From NCBI RefSeq assembly GCF_900162685.1, contig NZ_LT727828.1:1508799-1572798 (forward strand): 64,000 bases of DNA. The letters run 5' to 3'. A program made the position numbers and the translations under genes. The stretch is from Terribacillus halophilus (lineage in GTDB: Bacteria; Bacillota; Bacilli; Bacillales; Amphibacillaceae). This document shows positions 28,963 through 37,840 of the stretch, piece after piece; position 1 is the stretch's first letter; the number at the start of each line of letters is the position of its first letter. The notes beneath the pieces are model-generated. The model was not told where the DNA came from. It worked only from the letters and a program-made list of their open reading frames with translations, and did not search any database.

Positions 28963-29997
28963 ATGCAACGTATTAATCGCATTACAAGCACGTTAGAGGA
29001 ATTAGTACATATACCTAGCCCATCCGGCTATACAGACCAGGCAATTGCTTTTTGTAAAGATTTTGCCGATTCACTAAGTCTTACCTCCCATGTTACAAAT
29101 AAAGGCAGTTTGCTCATTACGGTCCCAGGCGCAGATCAGGAACAGCACCGCCTGTTGACTGCGCATGTGGATACATTGGGAGCAATGGTTAAAGAAATTA
29201 ACGCAGATGGAACACTTTCGTTAGCGATGATTGGCGGTTTCCGCTGGAATAGTGTAGAAGGTGAATACTGCACGATACACAGCAAAAACAAAACTTATTC
29301 AGGAACCATTCTCATGCACCAGACATCGGTGCATGTGTATCGCGATGCGGGTGAAGCCAAACGGGATGAAAATAATATGGAAGTTCGCATTGACGAACAG
29401 ACCGTTTCTGGGGAAGAGACAGAAGCGCTGGGAATCCGAGTCGGTGATTTTGTGTCCTTCGATCCACGCTTTACACGCACATCTTCCGGTTTCATTAAGT
29501 CTCGGCACCTAGATGATAAAGCGAGTGTAGCTATTTTGCTGGAATTGCTTCGTGAATTAAAGGAAACGGATAGTCAGCTGCCGCATACGACGCATATTCT
29601 TATTTCTAATAATGAGGAAATTGGGTATGGCGGGAATTCCAGTATTCCAGCTGAAGTAGTGGAGTACCTTGCAGTTGATATGGGAGCGATTGGAGATGGC
29701 CAAGCGACAACGGAATATGATGTCTCCATTTGTGTCAAAGACTCTAGCGGACCGTATCATTTTGCTTTAAGAGAAAATCTTGCTGAACTGGCTGAAACAA
29801 ACAGCCTTCCATACAAACTGGATATTTATCCATACTACGGGTCAGACGCTTCTGCAGCAATTCGAGCTGGTTACGATATCCGACATGGACTTGTAGGACC
29901 TGGCATTGCTGCTTCTCATGCTTATGAACGTACACATGAGCAAGCTTTAACAGCTACGTATACACTATTGAACGCCTATCTCAAGACCAACATGTAA
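28963..29997 (+). CDS. M42-family metallo-aminopeptidase
   Basis: The product of about 344 residues fits the M42 (glutamyl aminopeptidase/PepA/FrvX) zinc peptidases. Metal and catalytic residues are visible in LLTAHVDTLG, SRHLDDKASVA, SNNEEIGYGGNS, LAVDMGA and SHAYERTH. The start at 28963 is favoured by AGGGGA 6 bases upstream; an ATG at 28945 would add six residues. Such enzymes trim peptides in the cytoplasm. The gene stands between an unrecognised gene and yqgQ, and a long perfect inverted repeat follows 3 bases after its stop. Confidence 0.88.
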   Translation: MQRINRITSTLEELVHIPSPSGYTDQAIAFCKDFADSLSLTSHVTNKGSLLITVPGADQEQHRLLTAHVDTLGAMVKEINADGTLSLAMIGGFRWNSVEGEYCTIHSKNKTYSGTILMHQTSVHVYRDAGEAKRDENNMEVRIDEQTVSGEETEALGIRVGDFVSFDPRFTRTSSGFIKSRHLDDKASVAILLELLRELKETDSQLPHTTHILISNNEEIGYGGNSSIPAEVVEYLAVDMGAIGDGQATTEYDVSICVKDSSGPYHFALRENLAELAETNSLPYKLDIYPYYGSDASAAIRAGYDIRHGLVGPGIAASHAYERTHEQALTATYTLLNAYLKTNM

Positions 29998-29999
29998 AC

Positions 30000-30051
30000 A
30001 TCTTAAAGATATGACCTGAAGTTCCTTAACTTCAGGTCATATCTTTAAGAT
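30000..30051. repeat. Perfect 24-bp inverted repeat with 4-base loop
   Basis: Arms 30000-30023 and 30028-30051 are exact reverse complements around the loop CCTT. The stem begins 3 bases after the stop codon of the M42 peptidase gene. Neither side has a T-run of more than three bases, so it is not a standard rho-independent terminator, though it may still halt or stabilise the transcript. Confidence 0.95.
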
Positions 30052-30094
30052 AAAAGCATAATGTTAAAAAGGTGTAAACGCAGTCTTAAAACAT

Positions 30095-30123
30095 TTTCAA
30101 TTTTAAGTGAAGGTTGTTATAAT
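30095..30123 (+). promoter_or_regulatory. Promoter of yqgQ-glcK
   Basis: TTTCAA (30095-30100) and TATAAT (30118-30123) are 17 bases apart, with an extended -10 TGT directly before TATAAT. The yqgQ start codon is 17 bases downstream, so the leader is very short. Confidence 0.75.
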
Positions 30124-30139
30124 ATGTTAGGTGATATAA

Positions 30140-30361
30140 ATGAAAACGGTTTATGATGTTATGCAGCTTTTAAAGACATTTGGAATTTTTGTATATATAG
30201 GAGATCGTAAGCTGGATTTGACAATGATGCAATCCGAATTGCGAGAGCTGTATAATAATAATCTATTGTCCTTAGAAGAATATGGACAAGCGAATATGAT
30301 TTTAACAAAAGAGATAAGTGGTTTATCGGATAGTCATGAAGGAGCGGGAAACAATGAGTAA
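30140..30361 (+). CDS. yqgQ: YqgQ family protein (DUF910)
   Basis: This 73-residue cytoplasmic helical protein (VYDVMQLLKTFGIFVYIGDRKLDLTMMQSELRELY) belongs to the DUF910/YqgQ family, which has a known three-helix fold but no known function. It overlaps glcK by 8 bases, so the two are translationally coupled as in B. subtilis. Confidence 0.9.
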   Translation: MKTVYDVMQLLKTFGIFVYIGDRKLDLTMMQSELRELYNNNLLSLEEYGQANMILTKEISGLSDSHEGAGNNE

Positions 30362-31337
30362 GGAAGCAGAGCGTATTTTAGTCGGTGTAGATATCGGCGG
30401 AACAACAATTAAACTTGCTCTCATTAATGAAGCAAGCGATATCGTAGAAAAGTGGGAAATTAAAACAGATAAGCATGAACAAGGCTTGCACATTCCGAAG
30501 CAGATTTGGGCGACAATCCAGACTAAGCTTGCTGAACTTGGAATCGAAAAGGAAAGCGTACGGGGGATTGGAGTAGGAGCTCCAGGATTTATTGTCCCTC
30601 GTAATGGCGTCATTGCGGAAGCAGTCAATGTTGGCTGGCGAGATTTTCCTCTTTCTGCGGAGCTGGGTGTTTTGTCCGGGTTGCCAGTTTACATTGATAA
30701 TGATGCAAACCTTGCTGCACTTGGTGAAGTGTGGAAAGGTGCTGGTAACATGAAAGAAGATATTATCGCTATTACGCTCGGTACGGGAGTAGGAGCTGGT
30801 ATTATCTCTAATGGACATATTGTGAATGGCATAAATGGCACGGCTGGTGAAATAGGGCATTTTACAGTAGAAGAAGATGGAGCACCATGCAATTGCGGGC
30901 GAAATGGCTGTTTGGAGACGGTATCTTCTGCAACTGGAATCAGCCGCTTGGCTTCAGAGGCTGCGCTGGAACATCCCGAAAGCGAACTAGGAAAACGGTT
31001 GGCATCGAACGGAAATGTATCTGCAAAAGACGTTTTTGAGCTGGCAGCAGCAGAGGATGAAAGTGCAAAAGCGGTTGTGAATAAAGCAACAACTGTCCTG
31101 GCAAAAGTTTTAGCAAGTGCCGCCATACTTACAAACCCAGCCCGCATCATCATCGGGGGTGGCGTTTCGAAAGCGGGCGATGCTTTACTAGATCCTATTA
31201 AAGCGGCGTTTAAACAAGCTGCTTTACCTAGAACAACGTATGAATGTGAAATTGTACCGGCACAGCTAGGTAACGATGCAGGTGTTTACGGTGCTGCTTA
31301 TCTTGTTAAACAACATTTGGATGAAATAGGTCAATAA
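30354..31337 (+). CDS. glcK: Glucokinase GlcK (ROK family)
   Basis: The 327-residue kinase phosphorylates glucose with ATP. The ATP-binding start is GVDIGGTTIKLALI, the catalytic aspartate region is YIDNDANLAALGE, and the ROK zinc motif is CNCGRNGCLE. The start at 30354 follows GAAGGAGCGGG and overlaps yqgQ. No helix-turn-helix is attached, which separates it from ROK repressors. Confidence 0.94.
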   Translation: MSKEAERILVGVDIGGTTIKLALINEASDIVEKWEIKTDKHEQGLHIPKQIWATIQTKLAELGIEKESVRGIGVGAPGFIVPRNGVIAEAVNVGWRDFPLSAELGVLSGLPVYIDNDANLAALGEVWKGAGNMKEDIIAITLGTGVGAGIISNGHIVNGINGTAGEIGHFTVEEDGAPCNCGRNGCLETVSSATGISRLASEAALEHPESELGKRLASNGNVSAKDVFELAAAEDESAKAVVNKATTVLAKVLASAAILTNPARIIIGGGVSKAGDALLDPIKAAFKQAALPRTTYECEIVPAQLGNDAGVYGAAYLVKQHLDEIGQ

Positions 31338-31352
31338 AAAAGAGATGCGTGC

Positions 31353-31385
31353 ATGGCAGCAGCGCAAGCTGCTGCCATTTGCTTT
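31353..31385 (+). terminator. Hairpin after glcK
   Basis: The perfect 11-bp stem ATGGCAGCAGC / GCTGCTGCCAT with a GCAA tetraloop is followed by a weak T-tract (TTGCTTT). Confidence 0.75.
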
Positions 31386-31419
31386 ACGCTCTGTTCTACT
31401 ATGAGGAGGCTTTTAATTC

Positions 31420-33351
31420 TTGAAACGATCTGCTGCACCATTATATATTTTGGCAACAGCTTTGTTTGGTTTAAAAACGTACATTGTTTATCGTTTCTTA
31501 TTTAACATCAGTATAGATAATGCTATGCAGGAATTTATCTTGTTCCTAAATCCGTTTGTCAGTGCGTTTTTTGCTTTTGGACTTAGCGTCTTGATTTCTC
31601 GGAAGTGGCAGATGCATTACATCCGATTCATTAGTTTGGCAGGCTCCATCATATTGTACATCAACTTAATTTTTTACCGTCACTTTAGTGATTTCTTGAC
31701 AGTGCCGGTCCTCATGCAGGGAAGCAATGCCGCAGATCTTGGCGGCAGTATACTAAATCTTATTTATCCACAAGATATGTTGCTGATACTGGATGTTGCC
31801 ATCATCTGGTTCCTAAGCTTCCGTTATAAAGAAAATATGACGGTTGAATACCTTCGCAGAAAGAAAATATCCACCATGGCAGCAATTGCTGCACTTATCG
31901 TCGTGAATGTAGGACTTGCCGAAGCAGAACGGCCGCAGCTGTTTACACGCGGCTTTGACAGAGAATACCTTGTTAAAAACATTGGCGTATTCAATTTCCA
32001 TGCTTATGATGCTGTCATGCAATCCAAAACAGAAGCCCAGCGTGTTTTTGCCGATGGTAATGAACTTCCAGAAATACTTTCGTATGTAAATGAAGAAGTC
32101 GAAATTGAAAAGTCGGCGAAGTTCGGGCAAGCAGAAGGGAAAAATGTAATATTCATTTCCTTAGAATCCATGCAAAGCTTTTTGATTCATAACACACTCA
32201 ACGGCGAAGAAGTAACACCTTTCCTAAACAGTTTGACAAAAGATAAAGATACGTATTATTTCGAGAATTTCTATCACCAGACAGAACAAGGGAAAACGTC
32301 TGACTCGGAGTTTTTGGTGGAGAATTCTATCTATCCGCTGCCTCGGGGTGCTGTATTTTTCACCCACGGTCAGAACGAATATAACGGCACACCTGAGATT
32401 CTAGGCCAAGAAGGATATAAAACCGCTGTATTTCACTCAAACAATTCCAGTTTCTGGAACCGTGATGTTATGTACGATAGCTTAGGATACGATAAATTTT
32501 ATGATGAAAACAGCTATGACGTCATTTCAGAAGGTGATGACAAAAATACAGTAGGCTGGGGACTCTTGGATAAGCCTTTCTTTGAACAGTCCATTCCATA
32601 CTTACATGAAATGGAAAAGCCTTATTACACAAAATTTATTACCTTAACAAATCACCACCCATTTGATTTGCCGGAAGAAGAAGCGACTATTGATCAATTT
32701 GATTCCAATTCTCAGACATTAAACAAGTATTTCCAAACTGCCCGCTATACAGACGAGGCTGTGGAACAATTTTTCAATCAGCTGAAAGAATCTGGGGAAT
32801 ATGAAGATTCCATTATTGTAATGATGGGTGATCATTATGGAATTAGTGAATACCACAATAAAGCAATGAGTCAGTACTTGGGTAAAGATATTACGCCTTA
32901 TCAGCAGGTGCAAAATCAGCGGGTGCCGTTCTTTATCCATATCCCTGGTGATAATCATGGCCAGGTAATGGAACAAGTATCCGGGCAAATTGATGTGAAG
33001 CCAACAATCCTCAGTTTGTTAGGAATTGAAACAGAACATGATATCCAATTCGGAAATGATTTGTTTGCAGAAAATCGGAAAGAATACACGGCGCTGCGGA
33101 ATGGCGACTTTATTAGTGAAGACTACGTGTACACCAATGATATGTGCTACGACAGACAAACTGGTGAACCAGCAGATGAATTAGAGGGTGAGGAAGCTGA
33201 GCTTTCTGGAGAAACAGGCGAACAAATAGAAAGCGTCTGTGAACCAATTCAGGAACAGGTGACAAAGGAGCTTAATTACTCTGATCGGATCATCTATGGA
33301 GACCTACTGCGATTTTATGACTTTGAAAAAGGAAAAGAGAAAACTAGCTAA
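31420..33351 (+). CDS. yqgS: LtaS-like lipoteichoic acid synthase (YqgS type)
   Basis: The 643-residue protein has five N-terminal membrane segments (residues 1-165) and a large extracellular sulfatase-like domain. The catalytic threonine is T293 in QGKTSDSEF. Metal-binding segments ISLESMQSF, HSNNSSFWNRD and MMGDHYG follow. Such enzymes transfer glycerol-phosphate from phosphatidylglycerol to build lipoteichoic acid. An acidic C-terminal insert (ADELEGEEAELSGETGEQ) is notable. The start is TTG at 31420 with GAGGAGG upstream. It is placed as yqgS, a secondary LtaS in B. subtilis. Confidence 0.93.
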   Translation: MKRSAAPLYILATALFGLKTYIVYRFLFNISIDNAMQEFILFLNPFVSAFFAFGLSVLISRKWQMHYIRFISLAGSIILYINLIFYRHFSDFLTVPVLMQGSNAADLGGSILNLIYPQDMLLILDVAIIWFLSFRYKENMTVEYLRRKKISTMAAIAALIVVNVGLAEAERPQLFTRGFDREYLVKNIGVFNFHAYDAVMQSKTEAQRVFADGNELPEILSYVNEEVEIEKSAKFGQAEGKNVIFISLESMQSFLIHNTLNGEEVTPFLNSLTKDKDTYYFENFYHQTEQGKTSDSEFLVENSIYPLPRGAVFFTHGQNEYNGTPEILGQEGYKTAVFHSNNSSFWNRDVMYDSLGYDKFYDENSYDVISEGDDKNTVGWGLLDKPFFEQSIPYLHEMEKPYYTKFITLTNHHPFDLPEEEATIDQFDSNSQTLNKYFQTARYTDEAVEQFFNQLKESGEYEDSIIVMMGDHYGISEYHNKAMSQYLGKDITPYQQVQNQRVPFFIHIPGDNHGQVMEQVSGQIDVKPTILSLLGIETEHDIQFGNDLFAENRKEYTALRNGDFISEDYVYTNDMCYDRQTGEPADELEGEEAELSGETGEQIESVCEPIQEQVTKELNYSDRIIYGDLLRFYDFEKGKEKTS

Positions 33352-33382
33352 AAAGATCGCTGCTTCGTGCAGCGATCTTTTT
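33350..33382 (+). terminator. Terminator after the LtaS-like gene
   Basis: AAAAGATCGCTGC pairs with GCAGCGATCTTTTT around a TTCGT-type loop. Confidence 0.93.
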
Positions 33383-33672
33383 GTATGATGGAAGCCTAAA
33401 GAAAGTGCAATTACCATTAAAAGCGGCCGTTGAGACAAAGAAGAAATATTTGTTCTTTTGCGTTCCTCAACTAAGATACAGCCACACGAAACTGCAACCA
33501 AGAACAAAATGATGGTTAATAGTACTTACTTGCTTCTCTATGGGCAAACTCGTTTGATTCCTGCTATACTGAGAGGGAAAAGCTTGGCAACTGCCATCTG
33601 CAAGTGTACACACATCATAGCTTGTCGAGCCTTTTCAGAAGGAATTAATTGGGAAAGGAGCTTGTGAAGAAA
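33383..33672. other. Intergenic region before yqgX
   Basis: I see no convincing gene here. The only signal is a possible extended -10 (TGCTATACT, TATACT at 33565-33570) without a clear -35. It would give yqgX a leader of about 95 bases. No terminator, riboswitch fold or repeat is obvious. Confidence 0.4.
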
Positions 33673-34293
33673 ATGCAAATACATACATTAAGTCTCGGAC
33701 CAATGGGAACGAATTGTTACATAGTAGAAGCAAAGAATGACTGTCTCATCATCGATCCTGGCGGAGACAGCGTGAAATTAATCGAGTGGATTAAGCAGAA
33801 GGAATTGCGCCCGCAGGCAATCTTGCTGACACATGCTCATTTTGATCATATTGGTGCAGTGGATGATGTCCGAGATGTCTATCATATCCCAGTATACCTG
33901 CATGAGGAAGAAGCAGATTGGCTTGGGGATCCCGGAAAAAATGGATCAAAAATGTTTCCGGTCAAGCAAATTACGGCAAGAGATTGTGATGAAACTTTGA
34001 AGCTTGGTGACATGCAGCTAGAGCATTTCTTCTTTGAAGTTCGACATACACCAGGGCATTCACCTGGAAGTGTTTCGTTGGTTTTTCATAAGGAAGGCTA
34101 CGCAATTGTGGGAGATGCTTTGTTCCAACGCGGAATTGGCCGTACAGATTTGTATCGCGGTGATTTACCTACGCTACTGAGCAGCATTACAGAACAGCTC
34201 TTGACGCTGCCGGAAGATACTGTCGTCTATCCAGGTCATGGTCCGGCAACAACAATAGGCGAAGAAAAAGCGAAAAACCCATTTTTAACATAA
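33673..34293 (+). CDS. yqgX: YqgX, metallo-beta-lactamase-fold hydrolase
   Basis: The 206-residue protein has the glyoxalase-II-like MBL fold, with metal ligands in THAHFDHIG, HTPGHSPGS, VGDALFQRGIGR and VYPGHGPATT. It probably hydrolyses a thioester or similar substrate, but the substrate is not shown. ATG at 33673 (MQIHTLSLGPMGTNCY) fits the family N-terminus; a GTG at 33664 is the alternative start. AAAGGAG precedes both. It is convergent with tRNA-Gln and the comG operon. Confidence 0.9.
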   Translation: MQIHTLSLGPMGTNCYIVEAKNDCLIIDPGGDSVKLIEWIKQKELRPQAILLTHAHFDHIGAVDDVRDVYHIPVYLHEEEADWLGDPGKNGSKMFPVKQITARDCDETLKLGDMQLEHFFFEVRHTPGHSPGSVSLVFHKEGYAIVGDALFQRGIGRTDLYRGDLPTLLSSITEQLLTLPEDTVVYPGHGPATTIGEEKAKNPFLT

Positions 34294-34294
34294 G

Positions 34295-34330
34295 AAAAGA
34301 TCCTGCACATAACTCGTGCAGGATCTTTTT
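34295..34330. terminator. Terminator between yqgX and tRNA-Gln
   Basis: AAAAGATCCTGCAC pairs with GTGCAGGATCTTTTT around ATAACTC. A-rich and T-rich flanks allow use from both sides. Confidence 0.93.
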
Positions 34331-34331
34331 A

Positions 34332-34402
34332 CTGGGCTAGCTGGATTCGAACCAACGATAACGAGACCAAAACCCGCTGCCTTACCACTTGGCTATAGCC
34401 CA
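34332..34402 (-). tRNA. tRNA-Gln (TTG)
   Basis: On the minus strand the acceptor TGGGCTA pairs with TAGCCCA, the discriminator is G, the anticodon loop is TTTTGGT (anticodon TTG) and the T-loop is GTTCGAATCC. No CCA is encoded. It follows comGG on the same strand by 36 bases, so it may lie on the distal end of that transcript or have its own promoter. Confidence 0.93.
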
Positions 34403-34438
34403 TTGGTACATCCATTATTGTGTACAAAGCCGGGCAAC

Positions 34439-34807
34439 TTATACATCAGATGAATACTTTTTTGTGAATTCCAGAGGTTCGGCACTTTTATCTGCTTGAA
34501 TGACATACATCACGATTATGTGCTCCTCACTTCTGTTAATTGTAATAGAGGCCGTCATGGCTTGATTTTCAATCGTCAATCTTTCTTCATCAGCATCCAA
34601 TTGTGGGAGATAGTGCTTTTCAACTGTTTGTACTGCGATAGAAACGGCCTGCTCCAGTCTATATTGTTCGAATAGCAGGTCGGTAGATTTTACATTTGTT
34701 TGGAGCAGTAAGCTGCCTGAAGTGAGCAGTAAGAGAAAGAATGCAGTAAGAAATAACAAAAATGGATGCAGAAACCCTCTTTCATTGAATAGAAAGTCGT
34801 TTTTCAT
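34439..34807 (-). CDS. comGG: Competence pseudopilin-like protein ComGG
   Basis: The last gene of the comG operon encodes about 122 residues: MKNDFLFNERG, a membrane segment FLLFLTAFFLLLLTSGSLLL, then a soluble helical part. ComGG in B. subtilis is a minor pseudopilin-like component of the DNA-uptake pseudopilus. An upstream ATG at 34816 is possible. The gene overlaps comGF by about 26 bases, consistent with tight coupling. Confidence 0.8.
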   Translation of the reverse strand: MKNDFLFNERGFLHPFLLFLTAFFLLLLTSGSLLLQTNVKSTDLLFEQYRLEQAVSIAVQTVEKHYLPQLDADEERLTIENQAMTASITINRSEEHIIVMYVIQADKSAEPLEFTKKYSSDV

Positions 34808-35192
34808 ATACCTCATCCTTATTTGCTTTAATGGTTATGACGATTGTGTCGCCGTGCTGTGTGACTTTCCAATCTTGTATACGATGCAGATAAACTTCAT
34901 GTCCTTTGCCATCCACCTGCCTGCGAATCATATTTTTATACTTCTCGAATACTGCTGTTTGGCCTTGCTGGGTTTGAATAAATAATTTGCCTTCTGCTGC
35001 ATGTATGTTACTTCCTTTATAAATTTCCAGGGAGATAAAATATAGACCTTGCCTTATTGATACAGCTTCTGCTTTGGGTTCCTCTTTTAAAGGAGTCAGC
35101 AAGAGTGGAATTGTGGAAACAATTAACATAAGAATCCCTAAAGCAATCAATGCTTCTAACAACGTAAAGCCTTTATCTTTCCAGATACCCAT
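34782..35192 (-). CDS. comGF: Competence protein ComGF
   Basis: This protein of about 136 residues has a prepilin-type N-terminus (KDKG-FTLLEALIALGILMLIVSTIPLLL) and a soluble domain ending in basic beta strands. ComGF is needed for assembly of the competence pseudopilus. The start is MGIWKDKG at 35192; a longer start at 35210 is possible. It overlaps comGE by 20 bases. Confidence 0.82.
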   Translation of the reverse strand: MGIWKDKGFTLLEALIALGILMLIVSTIPLLLTPLKEEPKAEAVSIRQGLYFISLEIYKGSNIHAAEGKLFIQTQQGQTAVFEKYKNMIRRQVDGKGHEVYLHRIQDWKVTQHGDTIVITIKANKDEVYEKRLSIQ

Positions 35193-35499
35193 ATAAGCAG
35201 CGCCTCTCATTACGTCCTTCAGCTGATAAATCCATACAACCTTTCTTTAAGCCTTCTTCGTTGGTAAAGCGGAAGATAATAGTGAAGTCATCCACTTTAA
35301 TTTCTTGATTTTTTGGACTTTTTTTCGCTAATTCATTTTGGAGCAAGCTGTAATAGTAGGAACGCTTTTCCTGTATATGCAGTTCTTTTTTATAATCTAA
35401 CAGTAAAGGCAGCAGCAGGGTACATAAAACGAGGAACATGCCGAAAGCAACTAAACTTTCCAACATAAGAAACCCAGCTTGATTAGATTCCTTCTTCAT
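35173..35499 (-). CDS. comGE: Competence pseudopilin ComGE
   Basis: This protein of 108 residues has a prepilin-like N-terminus (MKKESNQAGFLMLESLVAFGMFLVLCTLLLPLLL) in which the usual GF-T-L-E motif reads GFLMLE. It is a minor pseudopilin of the DNA-uptake machine. The start at 35499 is chosen because the hydrophobic signal follows directly; the frame is open further upstream inside comGD. Confidence 0.82.
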   Translation of the reverse strand: MKKESNQAGFLMLESLVAFGMFLVLCTLLLPLLLDYKKELHIQEKRSYYYSLLQNELAKKSPKNQEIKVDDFTIIFRFTNEEGLKKGCMDLSAEGRNERRCLYGYLER

Positions 35500-35926
35500 A
35501 GTACCCACGTGCTTTCCCGAGCGGAAAAGTAAGCATTTCTGTTCCTGTTGGCGTAGAAATTTTAAAACTGCCCGCTGAGCGTATGGAACCAAACTTACTG
35601 AACGAAAAACTACCTGAGTGGGTGAAGGAACGAATGCTTATATGATCAGGTATAGGATGTACCAAAATATTCTTCTCGTATCTAGCAGAGTAGATTTCGT
35701 ATCTGTCTTTTTCCAAGTAAAGTTTTGCTGAATGATCGAACTGGTTATATTGCTGGAGAAATAATAAATCTTGTTCAAACTGTTTTATGAATTGCTTCGC
35801 TTCTGCCTCTGCTAGCAGATGTTGCTGGACACCTGCACCAATTGCGATCAAGAGAGAAGCAAGTCCAAGAACAATTGTTAACTCTAGTAAACTGAATCCT
35901 TGTTCTTTATGAACTTGGTGCATCAA
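35483..35926 (-). CDS. comGD: Competence pseudopilin ComGD
   Basis: The 147-residue pseudopilin has the signal VHKEQG-FSLLELTIVLGLASLLIAIGAG, with the prepilin peptidase (ComC) cleavage site after the glycine. The long amphipathic helix and beta-rich tail are normal. It overlaps comGC by 20 bases and comGE by 17. Confidence 0.88.
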   Translation of the reverse strand: MMHQVHKEQGFSLLELTIVLGLASLLIAIGAGVQQHLLAEAEAKQFIKQFEQDLLFLQQYNQFDHSAKLYLEKDRYEIYSARYEKNILVHPIPDHISIRSFTHSGSFSFSKFGSIRSAGSFKISTPTGTEMLTFPLGKARGYYEEGI

Positions 35927-36218
35927 TTAAAGAAACCTCACCGGAAGAGCTGATTGTGAGCTGACGCTTGCCGCCTTGACAAGTACTTTCAGTCAAATAA
36001 CCGTCTTTTAGTTGTGAAATATCTGTAGGTGCTGTGCCATGGTCTATCCGATATGTTTCAACTTGGCTTTCCGCTAATTTTACAAGCGCTTCACAGCCTT
36101 CTGACTGAACATGTTCATTTTTATCCGCTAAATTGGGAACAATCAGGATCATAAGCACAGAAATGACAAGCAGGACAATTAGCATTTCAATTAAAGTAAA
36201 TCCTTTTTCATTTTTCAA
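35907..36218 (-). CDS. comGC: Major competence pseudopilin ComGC
   Basis: The 103-residue major pilin of the competence pseudopilus has the signal MKNEKG-FTLIEMLIVLLVISVLMILIVP, cut by prepilin peptidase before F. The two cysteines that form the intramolecular disulfide are present (SEGCEALV, ESTCQGG). RBS AGGGAT precedes the ATG. It lies 15 bases after comGB. Confidence 0.93.
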   Translation of the reverse strand: MKNEKGFTLIEMLIVLLVISVLMILIVPNLADKNEHVQSEGCEALVKLAESQVETYRIDHGTAPTDISQLKDGYLTESTCQGGKRQLTISSSGEVSLIDAPSS

Positions 36219-36233
36219 TATTATCCCTCGCTT

Positions 36234-37298
36234 TTATAATGTATGAACCATTTGAAACATTGGTAGCAGCAGTGATAAGTAAACAATAATAATACATAGT
36301 GCCATAATACAAAGCAGTGCAGGTTGGAGGAGATGAAGTACTGTTTTCATTTTTTCCTCCATTTTAGTAGTGATAATCTCAGCATACATAAGCAAATCTT
36401 TTGCTTGGGAATCTACATCTTCTTCCGTACGTAAAATATTCTGAAGCTGTGCATCGAGAAGCGGATATGCAGATAAGCATTCAGTCAGTGTATGACCAGA
36501 GGCAAGCTGGTGAAGCAAGGAACTGCAATATAATTGGAGAATGTCATGATAATGCTGTTTACTAAGCAGCTGCAAGCTTTCATAAAAGGAAAGACCTGCT
36601 GTGAGAAGGTTGCCAAGCTGGATAGCAAATTGAAAGCTTGTCTGAGTACGAAAAATCCGGCTGACTAAAGGAAGCCGTTCCAAGTATGGCCGTTTTCTTG
36701 CAGCTGTCCAGTTCTTACGGATGTATCTTTGAAATATGAAGAAACTAACGGCCGTAACAGCGAGAAGCACACTTCCAATCAGAAAAATATTGACAAGACT
36801 TGAGAAGAAATGCAGAAGATTTGCTGACTCAGCGGAATAGGTAAAGAGATTTAAGAAAGAAGGGTAAACATAAAGCTTTACAAATAGCAGCAGCATAAAA
36901 ATACTAAACAGCAGAAAGAGCGGATAACGGGTGACTTTCTTGAACTTAGTCAGCTGCTGCATTTGTTTCTCTAAAGTACCATAGCTGCGGGCAAGGGCCT
37001 CTTCCAGATTGCCATCATGATGTGCAACATAGAGATGAATGACAATAACTTCGGAGAAGCGTGCATAAGTAAAAGCTTCATCAAGCCTCATCCCTTGCTG
37101 CAGTCCAGCTTGAAGCTTTTTGGTAACAGCTTGCCATTGCGGCTGCCAGTGAAGGAATTCCAATGAACGGGCCATATCATATCCTCGCGCTCGCAGCCTA
37201 TGGAGCTGTTTGAGAAACTGTATTTGCTGCTCCGTAGATAATAGCTTGGCTGTCCTTCTGATTGTAATCAATTTCTTCTTTAACGAAACCGTATGCAT
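36234..37298 (-). CDS. comGB: Competence membrane protein ComGB
   Basis: The 354-residue GspF/PilC-type inner-membrane protein is the platform for pseudopilus assembly. Three hydrophobic regions are visible (YPLFLLFSIFMLLLFVKLY, FLIGSVLLAVTAVSFFIF and LLQPALLCIMALCIIIVYLSLLLP), along with the two repeated GspF domains. The start at 37298 overlaps the comGA end by 101 bases; a start 8 codons earlier is possible. It belongs to the comGA transcript and so depends on removal of the inserted element. Confidence 0.88.
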   Translation of the reverse strand: MHTVSLKKKLITIRRTAKLLSTEQQIQFLKQLHRLRARGYDMARSLEFLHWQPQWQAVTKKLQAGLQQGMRLDEAFTYARFSEVIVIHLYVAHHDGNLEEALARSYGTLEKQMQQLTKFKKVTRYPLFLLFSIFMLLLFVKLYVYPSFLNLFTYSAESANLLHFFSSLVNIFLIGSVLLAVTAVSFFIFQRYIRKNWTAARKRPYLERLPLVSRIFRTQTSFQFAIQLGNLLTAGLSFYESLQLLSKQHYHDILQLYCSSLLHQLASGHTLTECLSAYPLLDAQLQNILRTEEDVDSQAKDLLMYAEIITTKMEEKMKTVLHLLQPALLCIMALCIIIVYLSLLLPMFQMVHTL

Positions 37299-37818
37299 AG
37301 GCTTTCCTCCTAAGTTCAGCAAAAGTCAGGAAAGATGACGTTGAATTCTGGAGCAGACGATGTATTTGATTGGCATTTGCTAATTCCATAATAGCGGCGC
37401 GAGATGGATATGGCTGCTGAATCGGAAGTAACTCCAGCGATGCAATACCGATTAATGTGTGCTGAAGATCTGCCAGCGGTATCCCCATTTCTTGTAAACG
37501 GTGAATAGCACCTGCTGCATTTCTCGCATGCAGCGTGCTAATAACGAGATGGCCGGTACGTGCTGTTTCAAAAGCAAAGCTGGCAGTGGATTCGTCCCTG
37601 ATTTCTCCAATCATTAACACGTCAGGATCATGGCGAAGTGCTGCTTTCAAACCTGCTTGGTACGTAAGACCAGCTTTTTCGTTTACTTGCACTTGCAGTA
37701 AATTGTCCATTCTTTTCTCGATAGGGTCTTCTAGCGTAATTGCTTGGCACGCTTTGTTACGAAGCAAATCTTGGAGAATTGCATACATCGTTGTTGTTTT
37801 GCCGCTGCCAGTTGGACC
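37198..37818 (-). pseudogene. comGA: ComGA, C-terminal part (gene split by mobile element)
   Basis: This is the 3' part of the traffic ATPase that drives the competence pseudopilus. In frame from the attachment core it reads GPTGSGKTTTMYAILQDLL (complete Walker A). Next come the Asp box TLEDPIEKRMDNL, Walker B DVLMIGEIRD, and the His box TGHLVISTLHA. Upstream, inside the element, two TAG stops close the frame. It has no start or RBS of its own in the integrated state; an internal ATG at 37788 would omit the P-loop. Deleting 37819-45241 joins it in frame to the N-terminal part, giving 351 residues. Confidence 0.95.
37810..37818. other. Left attachment core (attL)
   Basis: The core AGTTGGACC borders comGA 3' coding sequence on the left (GCCGCTGCC) and element DNA on the right (AGTTTTTAGGGATAAC). 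On the minus strand it encodes Gly-Pro-Thr of the ComGA P-loop. Confidence 0.88.
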
Positions 37819-37840
37819 AGTTTTTAGGGATAACTACTAA

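Noticed and set aside
33458..33667. 69-codon open frame before yqgX
   Set aside because: No good start site, overlaps the yqgX ribosome binding region and has no coding character.
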